DNA of 52,192 nt from Pseudonocardia sp. (GCF_025465255.1 NZ_JAODNI010000228.1:1-52192), one strand, 5' to 3'; counted from the first letter of the stretch, positions 17,169 through 27,654 are shown. Notes: generated by a model from the sequence alone, not told the origin. Numbers and translations are program-made.

Positions 17169-18704
17169 ATGCGGGCGTTGCGGGTCGTCGGGATCACCGA
17201 GGACGGTTCGGTCGTCCTCGAGGACCCCGGGCGCCGCGAACGCTTCACGGTCCCGGCCGACGAGCAGTTGCGGGCCGCCGCGCGCGGTGACCTCACCCGG
17301 CTCGGACAGATCGCGATCGAGTTGGAGAGCCAGTTGCGACCACGTGAGATCCAAGCCCGGATCCGGGCCGGGGCGTCCGTGGAGCAGGTCGCCTCGGCCG
17401 CCGGGGTACCCGCCCAGAAGATCGAGCGCTTCGCCTACCCGGTGCTGCTGGAGCGCACCCGGACGGCCGAGGTCGCCCGGGCCGCGCATCCCGTGCGGAG
17501 CGACGGGCCGGACGTCCGGACCCTCGGGGAGACCGTCGCGCACACCTTCGGGCTTCGCGGGCAGGACCACACCGAGGCGGACTGGGACTCCTGGAAGGGC
17601 GAGGACGGCAAGTGGGTCGTCGCGCTCAGCTGGCGGGCGGGCCGGTCGGACATCCGGGCGCACTGGACGTTCCAGCCCGGGGCGCACGGCGGCACGGTCA
17701 CCGCGCTCGACGAGCACGCCTCCGATCTGGTCGAGGGCCTGCCGCAACGCCCGCTGCGCACCGTCGGCCCGGTGATCGACATCGCCCGCGCCGAGGAGGA
17801 GCAGGACCGCTGGCACTCCGAGCAGGCGCGGGCCGAGATGGTTCGCGCAGCCTCCGGCATGGGCGTGCGCGAGCGGCCGCTGGGCGGCTCGGACACCCGT
17901 TCCCGGTCGGTCACGCCGGAGCAGCGGCGCCCGCCGCCGGCACCGCGCCGCCCGGAGCCGTCGCCGGTGGAGGAACCCGAATCCGCTTCGGCGGAGGAGA
18001 CGCGCGACGAGACCGCGGGAGCGCCGGCATGGAACCGGGCGGCGGCACCCACGGCTGCCGCAGACGCGCAGAGCGAGGCGGCGGAGACCGACCAGCCCGC
18101 CGACAGCTCCTCCTCGGGTGCTCAGGCGGCAAACACTTCCGCGCCGGGCGATCAGCCGGCGACGACGGCGACGGGCGATCAGCCGGTGGCGAAGCCTGCG
18201 GGTGTTCAGCCGGACCTCCCGGAGGCCGACCCCACTCCGGGGGAGAAGCCCGCCGCGGCGGCGAGCCCCGAGCCGACTCCTTCAGCGGCCACCGGTTCCG
18301 AGCAGGCTCCAGCAGCGACGATCTCCGAAGGGGCTCCGGCAGCCGCGGCCGGCTCGGCGCCGACCCCGGCGACGGGTACCAGCTCCGAGCCGACCGCGGT
18401 GACGGGCTCCGAGCCAGCCCCGGCAACGGCGGCAGAGGCCGAGGCGAGCCCTGCCGCCGAGGCCCCTGCCCCCGGGATCCCTGCCCCCGGGATCCCTGCC
18501 GCTGAGACACCTGCCGCTGAGACACCTGCCCCTGAGACACCTGCCCCTGAGACCCCGAGCACCGCAGCCCCTACCTCGAAGCCTGCTGCCGAGAAGCCCG
18601 CGGCGGAGCAGGCCCCGCCCGCGCCGCCGAAGCGGACCAAGAAGGGCAAGCCCGTCATGCCCTCCTGGGACGAGGTCCTGCTGGGCGTCCGCGGCCAGCG
18701 CTGA
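17169..18704 (+). CDS. sepH: Septation protein SepH (DUF3071)
   Basis: A 511-aa actinobacterial cell-division protein. In Streptomyces SepH binds FtsZ and stimulates filament assembly. The N-terminal DUF3071 domain (about 1-200) carries a helix-turn-helix-like stretch with IQARIRAGASVEQVASAAGV and WDSWKGEDGKWVVALSW. A very long Pro/Ala/Glu/Thr-rich disordered linker follows (about 240-480), including tandem pentapeptides PAPGI/PAAET/PAPET. The C-terminal basic motif KRTKKGKPVMPSWDEVLLG is the conserved tail. ATG has GGGGAGG 6 nt upstream. It follows serC on the same strand with its own promoter region. Confidence 0.93.
   Translation: MRALRVVGITEDGSVVLEDPGRRERFTVPADEQLRAAARGDLTRLGQIAIELESQLRPREIQARIRAGASVEQVASAAGVPAQKIERFAYPVLLERTRTAEVARAAHPVRSDGPDVRTLGETVAHTFGLRGQDHTEADWDSWKGEDGKWVVALSWRAGRSDIRAHWTFQPGAHGGTVTALDEHASDLVEGLPQRPLRTVGPVIDIARAEEEQDRWHSEQARAEMVRAASGMGVRERPLGGSDTRSRSVTPEQRRPPPAPRRPEPSPVEEPESASAEETRDETAGAPAWNRAAAPTAAADAQSEAAETDQPADSSSSGAQAANTSAPGDQPATTATGDQPVAKPAGVQPDLPEADPTPGEKPAAAASPEPTPSAATGSEQAPAATISEGAPAAAAGSAPTPATGTSSEPTAVTGSEPAPATAAEAEASPAAEAPAPGIPAPGIPAAETPAAETPAPETPAPETPSTAAPTSKPAAEKPAAEQAPPAPPKRTKKGKPVMPSWDEVLLGVRGQR
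18463..18554 (+). repeat. Six 15-bp units in sepH encoding pentapeptide repeats
   Basis: Pairs of almost identical 15-bp units (CCC GGG ATC CCT GCC-type, then GCT GAG ACA CCT GCC-type) encode PAPGI x2, PAAET x2, PAPET x2. Each pair is an exact duplication, so the linker is growing in frame by slippage. Confidence 0.85.
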
Positions 18705-18710
18705 ACCACC

Positions 18711-18750
18711 CACCCGACCCGCGATCCGGCTCCGGAGCGCGGGTCGGGTG
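18711..18750. terminator. Terminator after sepH
   Basis: A 13-bp perfect stem (18711-18723 with 18738-18750) with an inner 5-bp TCCGG/CCGGA extension lies 7 bases after the sepH stop. Confidence 0.9.
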
Positions 18751-18987
18751 CTGTCCCGGCCTCGGGTGCTTGCTCGATCGCCGCCCGCGACCCCTCACCG
18801 GCCACGGATGGCCCGTCAGGAACGGTGATCAGCACGAGGTTGATCGCGGCCGCGGTACATACCGGCCCGTGATGGCCGCCCTGTACCGCAAACGCTGACC
18901 GAGCCCCGGATCGCCCGGCACCTCGCGGCGAGCCCACACGTCGGCCGGAGTCCGTCACGTCAGCGCACGGCAGGCGACCAGGGCCGC
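18751..18987. other. Intergenic stretch with a small inverted repeat
   Basis: No gene is supported. A 7-bp inverted repeat GCGGTAC/GTACCGC spans 18852-18889 around a GGCC-rich interior and may be a weak hairpin. Nothing else is recognisable. Confidence 0.35.
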
Positions 18988-19569
18988 TCAGAGGAGCGCG
19001 GTGAGGATCAGGCAGACCCAGGCCGCACCGAGCCCCACCGCCGCCCCCAGCGCGATCCAGCGCCAGAACGGCATCCGCCGCGCGATCCACATCGACGGGG
19101 CCAGGCCGAGCACCACCATCACGTTCGCCGGCACCCAGAGAGCACCGAAGGCCGTCCCGAACGCCCGGCTCAGCGCGATGTCCCCGACCGCCGCGAGGAC
19201 GGCGAAGAACACCGCGACCGTCAGGCCCGTCGCCCAGGGGGTCGGTTCCGCGGACTCCGCCCGCGCCCGATGCTCCGCGACGAGCGGGAGCCCGGCGAGC
19301 GGGCCCGTGTTCGGCCCGTGGACGACGTCGATCCCGCCGGTCACCGGATCCACGTACTCGACGGGCCGGCCCAGGACGTCCGAGACGCGGCCCGCCAGCT
19401 GGCGGCCCCGCCGTCGGACGAGGTCCTGCTCGACCGGCCCCGCCCGCAGCGCGACGGTCGACGCGACAGCGCCCCACTCGCGCAGCGAGTCCTCGAGTTC
19501 CGGGGGCAGCACGGAGTCGCCCGGCCGCTTTTCGCCGAGCACCACCTGTCCCCCATCAGCGAGGTGCAC
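18988..19569 (-). CDS. DUF2537 membrane protein
   Basis: A 193-aa protein. A soluble N-terminal part (about 1-105, including GRPVEYVDPVTGGIDVVHG) is followed by four hydrophobic helices, ending in GAAWVCLILTALL. This is the actinobacterial DUF2537 family, found next to sepH and the SpoU-type methylase in mycobacteria. Function is unknown. GTG 19569 starts 4 bp after the upstream methyltransferase stop, so the two form an operon. Confidence 0.82.
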   Translation of the reverse strand: MHLADGGQVVLGEKRPGDSVLPPELEDSLREWGAVASTVALRAGPVEQDLVRRRGRQLAGRVSDVLGRPVEYVDPVTGGIDVVHGPNTGPLAGLPLVAEHRARAESAEPTPWATGLTVAVFFAVLAAVGDIALSRAFGTAFGALWVPANVMVVLGLAPSMWIARRMPFWRWIALGAAVGLGAAWVCLILTALL

Positions 19570-19573
19570 GCTC

Positions 19574-20386
19574 TCAGGTTACGGAAGGCGCCACCGCATG
19601 GAAGGCCACCGCGGCGGCCGTTGCGACATTGAGAGAGTCGACCCCGGAGGCCATCGGGATCTTCACCCGCAGGTCAGCGGCCTGCAACGCCTCCGTGCTG
19701 AGCCCCGGGCCCTCCGCGCCGACGAGCAATGCCACCCGTTCGCCGGACAGGCCGGCGGCGGAGAGCGGGACCGCGTCCGCGGCCGGGGTGAGCGCCGCGA
19801 CGCGCAGCCCGGCCTGCCGCAGGACGTCCAGCGACGCGGGCCAGGGCTCGGGGATCGTCGCGAACGGCACCCGCAGGACGTGCCCCATCGAGACGCGGAC
19901 GCTGCGCCGGTAGAGCGGGTCCGAGCAGCGTGGGCCGAGCAGGATCCCGTCGACGCCCAGGGCCGCGGCGTTGCGGAACAGCGAGCCGAGGTTCTCGTGG
20001 TCGTTGACGCCCTCGCAGACGGCCAGGACCCGTGCGGTGCGCGCCAGCGCGGCGACGTCCGGCGCCTCGGCCCGGTCCGCCACGGCGAGCACGCCGCGGT
20101 TGAGGTGGAAACCGACCGTCGTCGCCATGGTGTCCGCGTCCGCCTCGTACGCCGGGACGTCGAGCGCGGCGAGGTCGTCCTCGAGCTCGGCGAGCCGCCG
20201 CGGGACCCCGAGCAGGGAGCGCACCGGGTAGGGCGAGTCGATCAGCCGGCGCACCACGACGACGCCCTCGGCGATGACGATCCCGCGGCCGCCGGGCCGG
20301 TCCGGCCGCCGGTCGGCGACGGTGAGGTCCCGGTAGTCGTCCAGCCGGGGGTCCGCAGGGTCCCGGATCGCGGTGATGGTGGCCAC
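19574..20386 (-). CDS. SpoU/TrmH-family RNA methyltransferase
   Basis: A 270-aa SPOUT methyltransferase that would 2'-O-methylate rRNA or tRNA ribose with SAM. A substrate-binding N-terminus is followed by the catalytic domain with motif 1 NDHENLGSLFRNAAALGVDG, motif 2 VALLVGAEGPGLS and motif 3 IPMASGVDSLNVATAAAVA. The knot-forming trefoil signature is complete. Start GTG 20386 matches the family N-terminus (ATITAIRDPADPRLDDYRDL); an upstream in-frame extension is unlikely. The exact RNA target is unknown. Confidence 0.93.
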   Translation of the reverse strand: MATITAIRDPADPRLDDYRDLTVADRRPDRPGGRGIVIAEGVVVVRRLIDSPYPVRSLLGVPRRLAELEDDLAALDVPAYEADADTMATTVGFHLNRGVLAVADRAEAPDVAALARTARVLAVCEGVNDHENLGSLFRNAAALGVDGILLGPRCSDPLYRRSVRVSMGHVLRVPFATIPEPWPASLDVLRQAGLRVAALTPAADAVPLSAAGLSGERVALLVGAEGPGLSTEALQAADLRVKIPMASGVDSLNVATAAAVAFHAVAPSVT

Positions 20387-20563
20387 GAGTTGATGATCCC
20401 AGGTGCCGATCGACCCAGGTCGGCGGCCGCTCGTCGCGCGGGGTAGCCCTTTCAGCCGGTACCGGACCGCTCGGCGATGTGACACGGTGGATAGCCGCCC
20501 GACCGGCGCCGGTCAGGCCGGTGACGGAGGCCGGACATCCGGAAGCAAGGAGGCAGCTCACGC

Positions 20564-22072
20564 ATGGGCCAGGACGTCGACCGGACCCGGTTCAGTCGAC
20601 GGGAACGCCAGCGATATCGGGCCAAGGTGCAACGGTGCCTGGAAGCGTTGGCCACGATGCTGCGGGAGCACCCGTTCGCCGAGGACGACCCCATGACGGG
20701 GATCGAGGTCGAGCTGAACCTGGTCGACGACGACCTCTCCCCCGCGATGACCGGCCGGGACGTCCTGAACGCCATCGGCGCCTCGGAGTTCCAGACCGAA
20801 CTCGGCCGCTGGAACCTCGAGCTCAACCTCCCCCCGCGCCCACTGCCCGGTGATCAGTGGCGGCATCTCGAACACGAGCTCCTGGACAACCTCGCCGTGG
20901 CCCGGGCGAAGGCCAGCGACTGCGCGTCGCAGGTGGTGATGATCGGGATCCTGCCGACGCTGCAGACGCAGCACATGGTGCCGGAGTCGCTGTCGAGTGA
21001 CCGACGTTACACCGTGCTGAACGAGCAGGTCCTGACCGCACGCGGCGAGCCGATCCACATCGAGATCGCGGGCGACGATCCGGCGAACCTGCACGCCGTC
21101 CCGCCGGAGACCTTCACGGCGGACTACGAGTCCATCGTCGCCGAGGCGGCGTGCACGTCGATGCAGTTGCACCTGCAGCTCTCGCCCGCGGAGTTCCCGG
21201 CGTACTGGAACGCCGCGCAGTGCCTCGCGGGCGTCCAGCTCGGGCTCGCCGCGAACTCGCCGTTCCTGCTCGGCCGCCGGCTCTGGGCCGAGACCCGGAT
21301 CCCGCTGTTCAAGCAGGCCTGCGACGTACGGTCGGTCGAGCTGCGCAACCAGGGCGTCCGGCCCCGGGTGTGGTTCGGCGAGCGCTGGATCGGTTCCGTG
21401 CTGGACCTGTTCACCGAGAACGCCCGGTACTTCCCCGGGATCATGCCGATGACCGGGAACACCGACCCGATGGCCGTGCTGCGCGCGGGCGGCGTCCCCG
21501 AGCTCGACGAGCTCAAACTGCACAACGGGACGATCTGGCGCTGGAACCGCCCGGTCTACGACGTGGCGGACGGGCAGCCGCACATCCGGCTGGAGAACCG
21601 CGTGCTGCCGTCCGGGCCGACCGCGGTCGACATGGTCGCGAACGCGCTGTTCTTCTACGGCCTGCTCCGCGTGCTGGTGGAGGCGGACGAGCCGCTCTGG
21701 CACTCGATGTCCTTCCAGGCGGCGGAGGAGAACTTCACGACGGCGGCCAAGCACGGCATGGAGGCCCCGCTCTACTGGCCCGGTACCGGCTGGATCCGAC
21801 CCGACGAACTGACCCTGCGCAAGCTGCTCCCCCTGGCCCACGAGGGCCTGACGCGCTGGGGCGTCAGCGCGGCGGTCCGCGACCGCTACCTCAATGTCAT
21901 CGAGCGGCGCTGCGTCACCCGGCGCACCTCGGCGGGCTGGCAGCTGGACACGGTCGCCGCCCTGGAGAACCGGGGCGCGAGCCGGGAGAAGGCGCTCCTG
22001 GGGATGCTCGAGCGGTACGTGGCGATGTCCGAGGCGAACGAGCCGGTGCACACCTGGAAGCTCCCCGCCTGA
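20564..22072 (+). CDS. GCS2-family glutamate-cysteine ligase
   Basis: A 502-aa protein of the actinobacterial glutamate-cysteine ligase family 2 group. It has TGIEVELNLVD (nucleotide/metal-binding start), FQTELGRWNLELNLPP, SMQLHLQLSP and RLENRVLPSGPTAVDM. It would join glutamate to cysteine or another amine using ATP. Actinobacteria use mycothiol and ergothioneine, so the product may be gamma-Glu-Cys for ergothioneine or another conjugate. AGGAGG lies upstream of ATG 20564. It is a stand-alone gene divergent from the methyltransferase. Confidence 0.85.
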   Translation: MGQDVDRTRFSRRERQRYRAKVQRCLEALATMLREHPFAEDDPMTGIEVELNLVDDDLSPAMTGRDVLNAIGASEFQTELGRWNLELNLPPRPLPGDQWRHLEHELLDNLAVARAKASDCASQVVMIGILPTLQTQHMVPESLSSDRRYTVLNEQVLTARGEPIHIEIAGDDPANLHAVPPETFTADYESIVAEAACTSMQLHLQLSPAEFPAYWNAAQCLAGVQLGLAANSPFLLGRRLWAETRIPLFKQACDVRSVELRNQGVRPRVWFGERWIGSVLDLFTENARYFPGIMPMTGNTDPMAVLRAGGVPELDELKLHNGTIWRWNRPVYDVADGQPHIRLENRVLPSGPTAVDMVANALFFYGLLRVLVEADEPLWHSMSFQAAEENFTTAAKHGMEAPLYWPGTGWIRPDELTLRKLLPLAHEGLTRWGVSAAVRDRYLNVIERRCVTRRTSAGWQLDTVAALENRGASREKALLGMLERYVAMSEANEPVHTWKLPA

Positions 22073-22297
22073 CCGGCGGGCTCGACCCACCTCGTTCGCG
22101 ATGGTGAACGGTCTTCCCGTTTCCCCGCGGGACCGGCCCCGCGGTTCCTAGGGTTCCTCCCGTCCCACACGGCGGCCACGTCCCTACGCGCCCGCCCACA
22201 CCGATCCCCGGCCCCGTGCCGGGCTCTCGTGCCTGCTCCGCCCGTCCGGCTCCCGGAGCCGTACGGGTGAGCCGGCGCGCCCGCAGACGGGGGAGCC
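22073..22297 (+). promoter_or_regulatory. Leader of the 22298-27638 operon
   Basis: No gene is supported. A TAGGGT hexamer at 22149-22154 is a plausible -10, giving an untranslated leader of about 135 nt. A GGGGGAG Shine-Dalgarno (about 22289-22295) precedes the mini-ORF ATG 22298. Confidence 0.45.
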
Positions 22298-22342
22298 ATG
22301 CCCGATCGACCCGCAGCTCCCGGCCCGACGAAGGGCCGGTGA
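22298..22342 (+). CDS. 14-codon upstream ORF coupled to the next gene
   Basis: ATG 22298 follows a strong GGGGGAG box and encodes MPDRPAAPGPTKGR. Its TGA (22340-22342) overlaps GTG 22339 of the next gene as GTGA. The overlap suggests translational coupling or a leader-peptide control. It is short enough to occur by chance. Confidence 0.45.
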   Translation: MPDRPAAPGPTKGR

Positions 22343-23094
22343 GCCCCGTGCCCTTCCGTCTGTTCGGCCGCCCCGATCCCGGCCCCGGCGGTCCCGACCC
22401 GCGTGTGCCTCCCGGCGACGACGGGTGGGCCCGCGGGTCGGGAACCGCCACCCGCTACGCGCGTCCGGCGCGCCGCGCCGAGGACCTGCTGGGCCCGGAC
22501 CCGAGAGAGGACCCGTTGACGGACCCGTTCGGCTTCCCGCCGGTGCCCCCCGCCCCCTACGGCCCGACGGGACCGGGTTCGGCCCCGTGGGCCCCGGTCG
22601 TCGAGCGGCGGGTGGAGACCCCGGCGCCCGAGCCCGTGCCGCATCCCGCCGAGGCCGCCGCGCTGGCCGCGGCGTTCGCGTCGGACTACCTGTCCTGGGA
22701 CGAGGAGGACCCGGGCCGCCGCGCGCTCGTCCTCGCGGACTACCTGCGCCGGTCCTGCCCGGTGAACCTCGGCTGGGACGGCGCGGGACGGCAGCGCGCG
22801 GATTTCGCGCTCCCGGGACTGGTCCGGCCGGACGGCTGCGGCCGGCTGCTGGTGGACGTCCGGGTCCGGGTCACGCCCTACCGCTCCGTCGGTGAGCGCG
22901 GCGGGGTCCCGGTCGACGTGGAGGCGGGCGTCGCCGGCGTGCCCGCGGCGGCGCCCGCCCCCACCGCCCGGGGCTGGCGGAGCCTGCCCAGCCACTGGGT
23001 GCGGATCAGCATCGGGATCGCGGTCGACGGCGAGCGGCTCGTCGTCGACGCCGGCGAGGAGGACCTCGACGAGGGGCCCGGAGGGCTGTCATGA
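22339..23094 (+). CDS. Conserved protein of conjugation-like loci (NTF2/TcpC-like region), unknown function
   Basis: A 251-aa protein. About 100 Pro/Gly-rich residues precede a folded part starting EAAALAAAFASDYLSWDEEDPGRR and ending HWVRISIGIAVDGERLVVD. The 'LAxxFAxdYLSWdeedPxxR' pattern resembles the NTF2-like domain of TcpC-type conjugation proteins, but no membrane segment is present; this is a weak match from memory. The start is chosen by the GTGA overlap with the 14-codon ORF; GTG 22216, 22267 and 22348 are in-frame alternatives. Its stop overlaps the next start (ATGA). Confidence 0.6.
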   Translation: MSPVPFRLFGRPDPGPGGPDPRVPPGDDGWARGSGTATRYARPARRAEDLLGPDPREDPLTDPFGFPPVPPAPYGPTGPGSAPWAPVVERRVETPAPEPVPHPAEAAALAAAFASDYLSWDEEDPGRRALVLADYLRRSCPVNLGWDGAGRQRADFALPGLVRPDGCGRLLVDVRVRVTPYRSVGERGGVPVDVEAGVAGVPAAAPAPTARGWRSLPSHWVRISIGIAVDGERLVVDAGEEDLDEGPGGLS

Positions 23095-23756
23095 GCGGCT
23101 TCAGGATCCCGGTGGTCGCCGGGGTGTCCGGCGGTGTCGGCGCGTCGACCGTCGCGCTGGCCCTGCACGCGCGGGACGGCGGGATCGAGATCGGGAGCGC
23201 GGACGTCGTGGTCTGCCGGGGCACCGCGGAGTCCCTGAACCGCGCCGGCCGGATGTCCGTGATGCTCGGCGGGGGGCCGCCGCCGGTACTGGCCGTGACC
23301 TGCGGGCCGAGCCGCCGGGGACGCATCGCCGCGCTGCTGGCCGAGACCGGGCCCGGCTGGAGCGCGGTCGTCGAGCTGCCGATGGTCACCCGCTGGCTCG
23401 AGCTCGACGACCCGTACGCCGAGGTCACGGACCTGCTCGGGACCCAGCGGGAGACCTTGCCGCGGCCGGTCCGGGCGTACGCCACGGCAATCGGGAGGCT
23501 TGCCCGGGCGGTCGCGGACTCCGGCCGGCTGAGCGCTCCGGCGCCGCGCGCGCTCGTCGCTGCCCCGCCGGCGCGGCCGGCCCCGAGGCCGCTCACCGCG
23601 CTGCCGGCCGCGGGGCCTCACGCCACGGTGCCGCCCGACGAGCCCGAGGCGGTCGTCCCGGGGCTGCGGCCCGTCCGCGGCATCCGGATCCTGGCCACAC
23701 CGGCCACCGGCTCGCGGCCGCCGGCGCTGCCCGCCGTGAACGGAGCCCGGCGATGA
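23091..23756 (+). CDS. ParA/MinD-like P-loop protein with degenerate Walker A
   Basis: A 221-aa protein. It begins RIPVVAGVSGGVGASTVALAL, the fold start of ParA/MinD/Mrp ATPases. The usual deviant Walker A (KGGxGKT/S) has lost both lysines here (SGGVGAST), so ATP hydrolysis is doubtful. Later parts hold hydrophobic strands (VVVCRGTAESLN, VLAVTCGP, WSAVVELPMVTRW) and a Pro/Ala tail. Start overlaps the previous stop (ATGA) and the stop overlaps an 8-codon ORF. Similar proteins occur in actinobacterial type-IV-secretion-like loci. Confidence 0.7.
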   Translation: MSGFRIPVVAGVSGGVGASTVALALHARDGGIEIGSADVVVCRGTAESLNRAGRMSVMLGGGPPPVLAVTCGPSRRGRIAALLAETGPGWSAVVELPMVTRWLELDDPYAEVTDLLGTQRETLPRPVRAYATAIGRLARAVADSGRLSAPAPRALVAAPPARPAPRPLTALPAAGPHATVPPDEPEAVVPGLRPVRGIRILATPATGSRPPALPAVNGARR

Positions 23757-23779
23757 CGCCCGGGCGGCGGTCGAGGTGA
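23753..23779 (+). CDS. 8-codon relay ORF between the ParA-like gene and the peptidase gene
   Basis: ATG 23753 overlaps the upstream TGA (ATGA) and encodes MTPGRRSR, stopping at TGA 23777-23779, just 3 nt before GTG 23783. It may carry terminating ribosomes to the next start. Chance occurrence is possible. Confidence 0.35.
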   Translation: MTPGRRSR

Positions 23780-23782
23780 CCC

Positions 23783-24805
23783 GTGCGCACGTCCTTGCGA
23801 CCCCTCCGGACTCCGGTGCGGGCGGCGCTCGCCTCCGTTCTCGCGGGGTGTCTGCTGCCGGTGGCGATGCTCGCGGGCGCCGCCCCGGCGCACGCGGAGG
23901 TGCCCCCCGCCGCCTCCGTCCCGCTGCTCGGGCTCATGGCCTCCCTGTGCCCGGAGAACCTGCCGATCGCCCGGGTCGTCCAGGGCAGCGGCGAGCCGCC
24001 CGGGTCCGGGCTGCTCGCCGCCGTCGAGCAGACCTGGGTCGGCGCCGGCGGTTCTCGCTGGCCCTCGTCGCTCGCCTCGTCCGTCGCGGCGGATCTCCGA
24101 GGCGTCACGCCGTGGGTCTGCCCGCCGCTGCGCGCGGCGACGGGTGGCCTGCCGGCGACGGCGGACCTTCCGCTCGCCGGGCGGGAGGCCGAACCGGAGG
24201 CCGTCCCGGACCATCTCTCCGGCGCGAGGACCTATCTCGGCCACTCGACCGGGCTCGCGAGGCACGCGGCGGCGGACCGGCCCCCACCGGTCCCGCAGGT
24301 CGTCGCACCGCGGATCGCGTCGTCGACGGCGCCTCCGGCGGCCGCGCGACCGTGGGGCGGCGGTCCGGCCGGCTGCACCGGTACGGATCCGACGAGCGGG
24401 CGTGGCTGCCTCACCGGCGTCGCCCGGCACGGGCTCGACGCCGTCACCACGGCGTTCGGGTCCCTGCAGGGCGGCCCGGTCGTGCACACGGCGAGCTGCT
24501 GGGACGCGCACGCCTGGAACCCGTCGAGCGATCACCCGCGCGGCCGGGCCTGCGACCTGTTCCCGACCACCGGCGGCAGGTTCCCGCAGGGCCGGGAGCT
24601 GGCGAACGGCTGGCGGCTCGCGGAGTGGCTGCGGGCGAACGCCGGCCCGCTGCGCGTCTCGTACCTGATCTGGCAGGGCCGCTACTGGGACCCGTCGGTC
24701 ACCGACTCCGGCGGGTGGGGGCGGGCGTACCGCAGCAGCGTCTACGACGTCCACGACGCGACCGGCGGGCACTTCGACCACGTCCACGTGAGCTTCGCGC
24801 CGTGA
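23783..24805 (+). CDS. Secreted LAS-metallopeptidase-like protein (ARB_07466-type C-terminal domain)
   Basis: A 340-aa exported protein. Signal peptide: basic start MRTSLRPLRTPVRAAL, hydrophobic core, cleavage after APAHA (about residue 38). The C-terminal domain has SDHPRGRACD (about 249-258), which fits the zinc-binding SxHxxGxAxD of D-Ala-D-Ala/LAS peptidases, and the final DHVHVSF supplies the last His. It probably acts on peptidoglycan outside the membrane. GTG 23783 has GGTCGAGG about 7 nt upstream. It sits in a coupled operon with GH16 enzymes, consistent with envelope remodelling. Confidence 0.75.
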   Translation: MRTSLRPLRTPVRAALASVLAGCLLPVAMLAGAAPAHAEVPPAASVPLLGLMASLCPENLPIARVVQGSGEPPGSGLLAAVEQTWVGAGGSRWPSSLASSVAADLRGVTPWVCPPLRAATGGLPATADLPLAGREAEPEAVPDHLSGARTYLGHSTGLARHAAADRPPPVPQVVAPRIASSTAPPAAARPWGGGPAGCTGTDPTSGRGCLTGVARHGLDAVTTAFGSLQGGPVVHTASCWDAHAWNPSSDHPRGRACDLFPTTGGRFPQGRELANGWRLAEWLRANAGPLRVSYLIWQGRYWDPSVTDSGGWGRAYRSSVYDVHDATGGHFDHVHVSFAP

Positions 24806-24827
24806 CACCCCCGAACCGGAGAACCTG

Positions 24828-26627
<1,800 letters not shown>

Positions 26628-26658
26628 CCCTCTCAGCGTCGGCACAGAATCCGTTCCC

Positions 26659-26664
26659 TACGGT
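26659..26664 (+). promoter_or_regulatory. Possible -10 TACGGT before the second GH16 gene
   Basis: A TACGGT hexamer lies in the 72-bp gap, 36 nt upstream of GTG 26700, and could give the second glucanase its own transcript. No clear -35 is seen. Confidence 0.3.
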
Positions 26665-26699
26665 GAGCCCCTCCACCTCGATCACCCTTGGGGGATCAC

Positions 26700-27638
26700 G
26701 TGCCGGGCACAGATCAGCTCACCCCTCCGACACCGTCACCGGACCCCGAGCCCCCGCCCGGCCCCCGCCGTGTCTGGACGATCGTGCTGTCCATCGTGTC
26801 GATCGTGGCCCTCGCGGGCGTCCTGACCGCCGTGATCAGCTACGGCCGCACCTCGTCGACCTCGCAGGAGCGCCGCCCGATCACGACGACCACCGCCGGG
26901 GCCCCGAGCGCACCGCACGACCCCGGTGACCCCGTCCGCCCCGGCGGCGTCGCGACCCTGGACCCGAGCGCCCGCTCGGGCGACGAAGCCGCGGTGAAGA
27001 ACAACTGGCCCCTGACGGCGCACGACGAGTTCGACGGCGGCGCGCTCGACGAGTCGCTCTGGAACACCTACACCGGGAAGACCACCGGTGGCGTCGGCCG
27101 GCACGACCCGAAGAACATCACGGTCGCGGACGGCGTCATGACGATCACGAGCCGCGGCCTGAGGTCGGCCGGGATGGCGTGGGGCAGGGGCCAGCAGTAC
27201 GGCCGCTGGGAGGTGCGGGCGCGTACCCAGGTCGGGAACGGCTACAGCGCCGTGATCCTGCTCTGGCCGGATGCGGAGGACTTCCCGCGCGGCGGCGAGA
27301 TCGACTTCATGGAGCAGCCGAAGGGCGACCGCACCGAGACCCACTTCGTCCTGCACTACGGCAAGGACAACAGCCAGACCGGCGTCACCGTGCCCGGGGA
27401 CTTCACCCAGTGGCACACCTACGCCGTCGAGTGGACGCCGGACCACGTCGCGGGCTTCATCGACGGCCAGGAGACGTTCCGGACCACGGACAAGGAGCAG
27501 ATCCCGCCGCGCCCGATGCACCTGGCCATCCAGCAGGACATCGGCCCGTTCGGCGATGGCTGGGCCGATGGGCCGGACGCCACGACGCCGGCCGAGGTGA
27601 AGCTCGACGTGGACTGGGTGCGCATCTACGGGCTTTAG
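26700..27638 (+). CDS. Second membrane-anchored GH16 endo-beta-glucanase-like enzyme
   Basis: A 312-aa protein. A Pro-rich cytoplasmic start, one TM anchor (VWTIVLSIVSIVALAGVLTAVI, about 25-46), a short Thr/Pro linker, then a GH16 domain opening DEFDGGALDESLWNTY with catalytic GEIDFMEQ (E200, D202, E205). It is clearly a paralogue of the preceding enzyme but without the Ser/Gly linker. GTG 26700 is preferred because GGGGGAT lies just upstream; TTG 26688 is in frame. Both enzymes would face the cell wall or medium. Confidence 0.88.
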   Translation: MPGTDQLTPPTPSPDPEPPPGPRRVWTIVLSIVSIVALAGVLTAVISYGRTSSTSQERRPITTTTAGAPSAPHDPGDPVRPGGVATLDPSARSGDEAAVKNNWPLTAHDEFDGGALDESLWNTYTGKTTGGVGRHDPKNITVADGVMTITSRGLRSAGMAWGRGQQYGRWEVRARTQVGNGYSAVILLWPDAEDFPRGGEIDFMEQPKGDRTETHFVLHYGKDNSQTGVTVPGDFTQWHTYAVEWTPDHVAGFIDGQETFRTTDKEQIPPRPMHLAIQQDIGPFGDGWADGPDATTPAEVKLDVDWVRIYGL

Positions 27639-27654
27639 GGTCTGTCCTAGACAG

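Noticed and set aside
18751..18987. IS remnant in the intergenic stretch
   Set aside because: No transposase similarity, terminal inverted repeats or target duplication could be seen.
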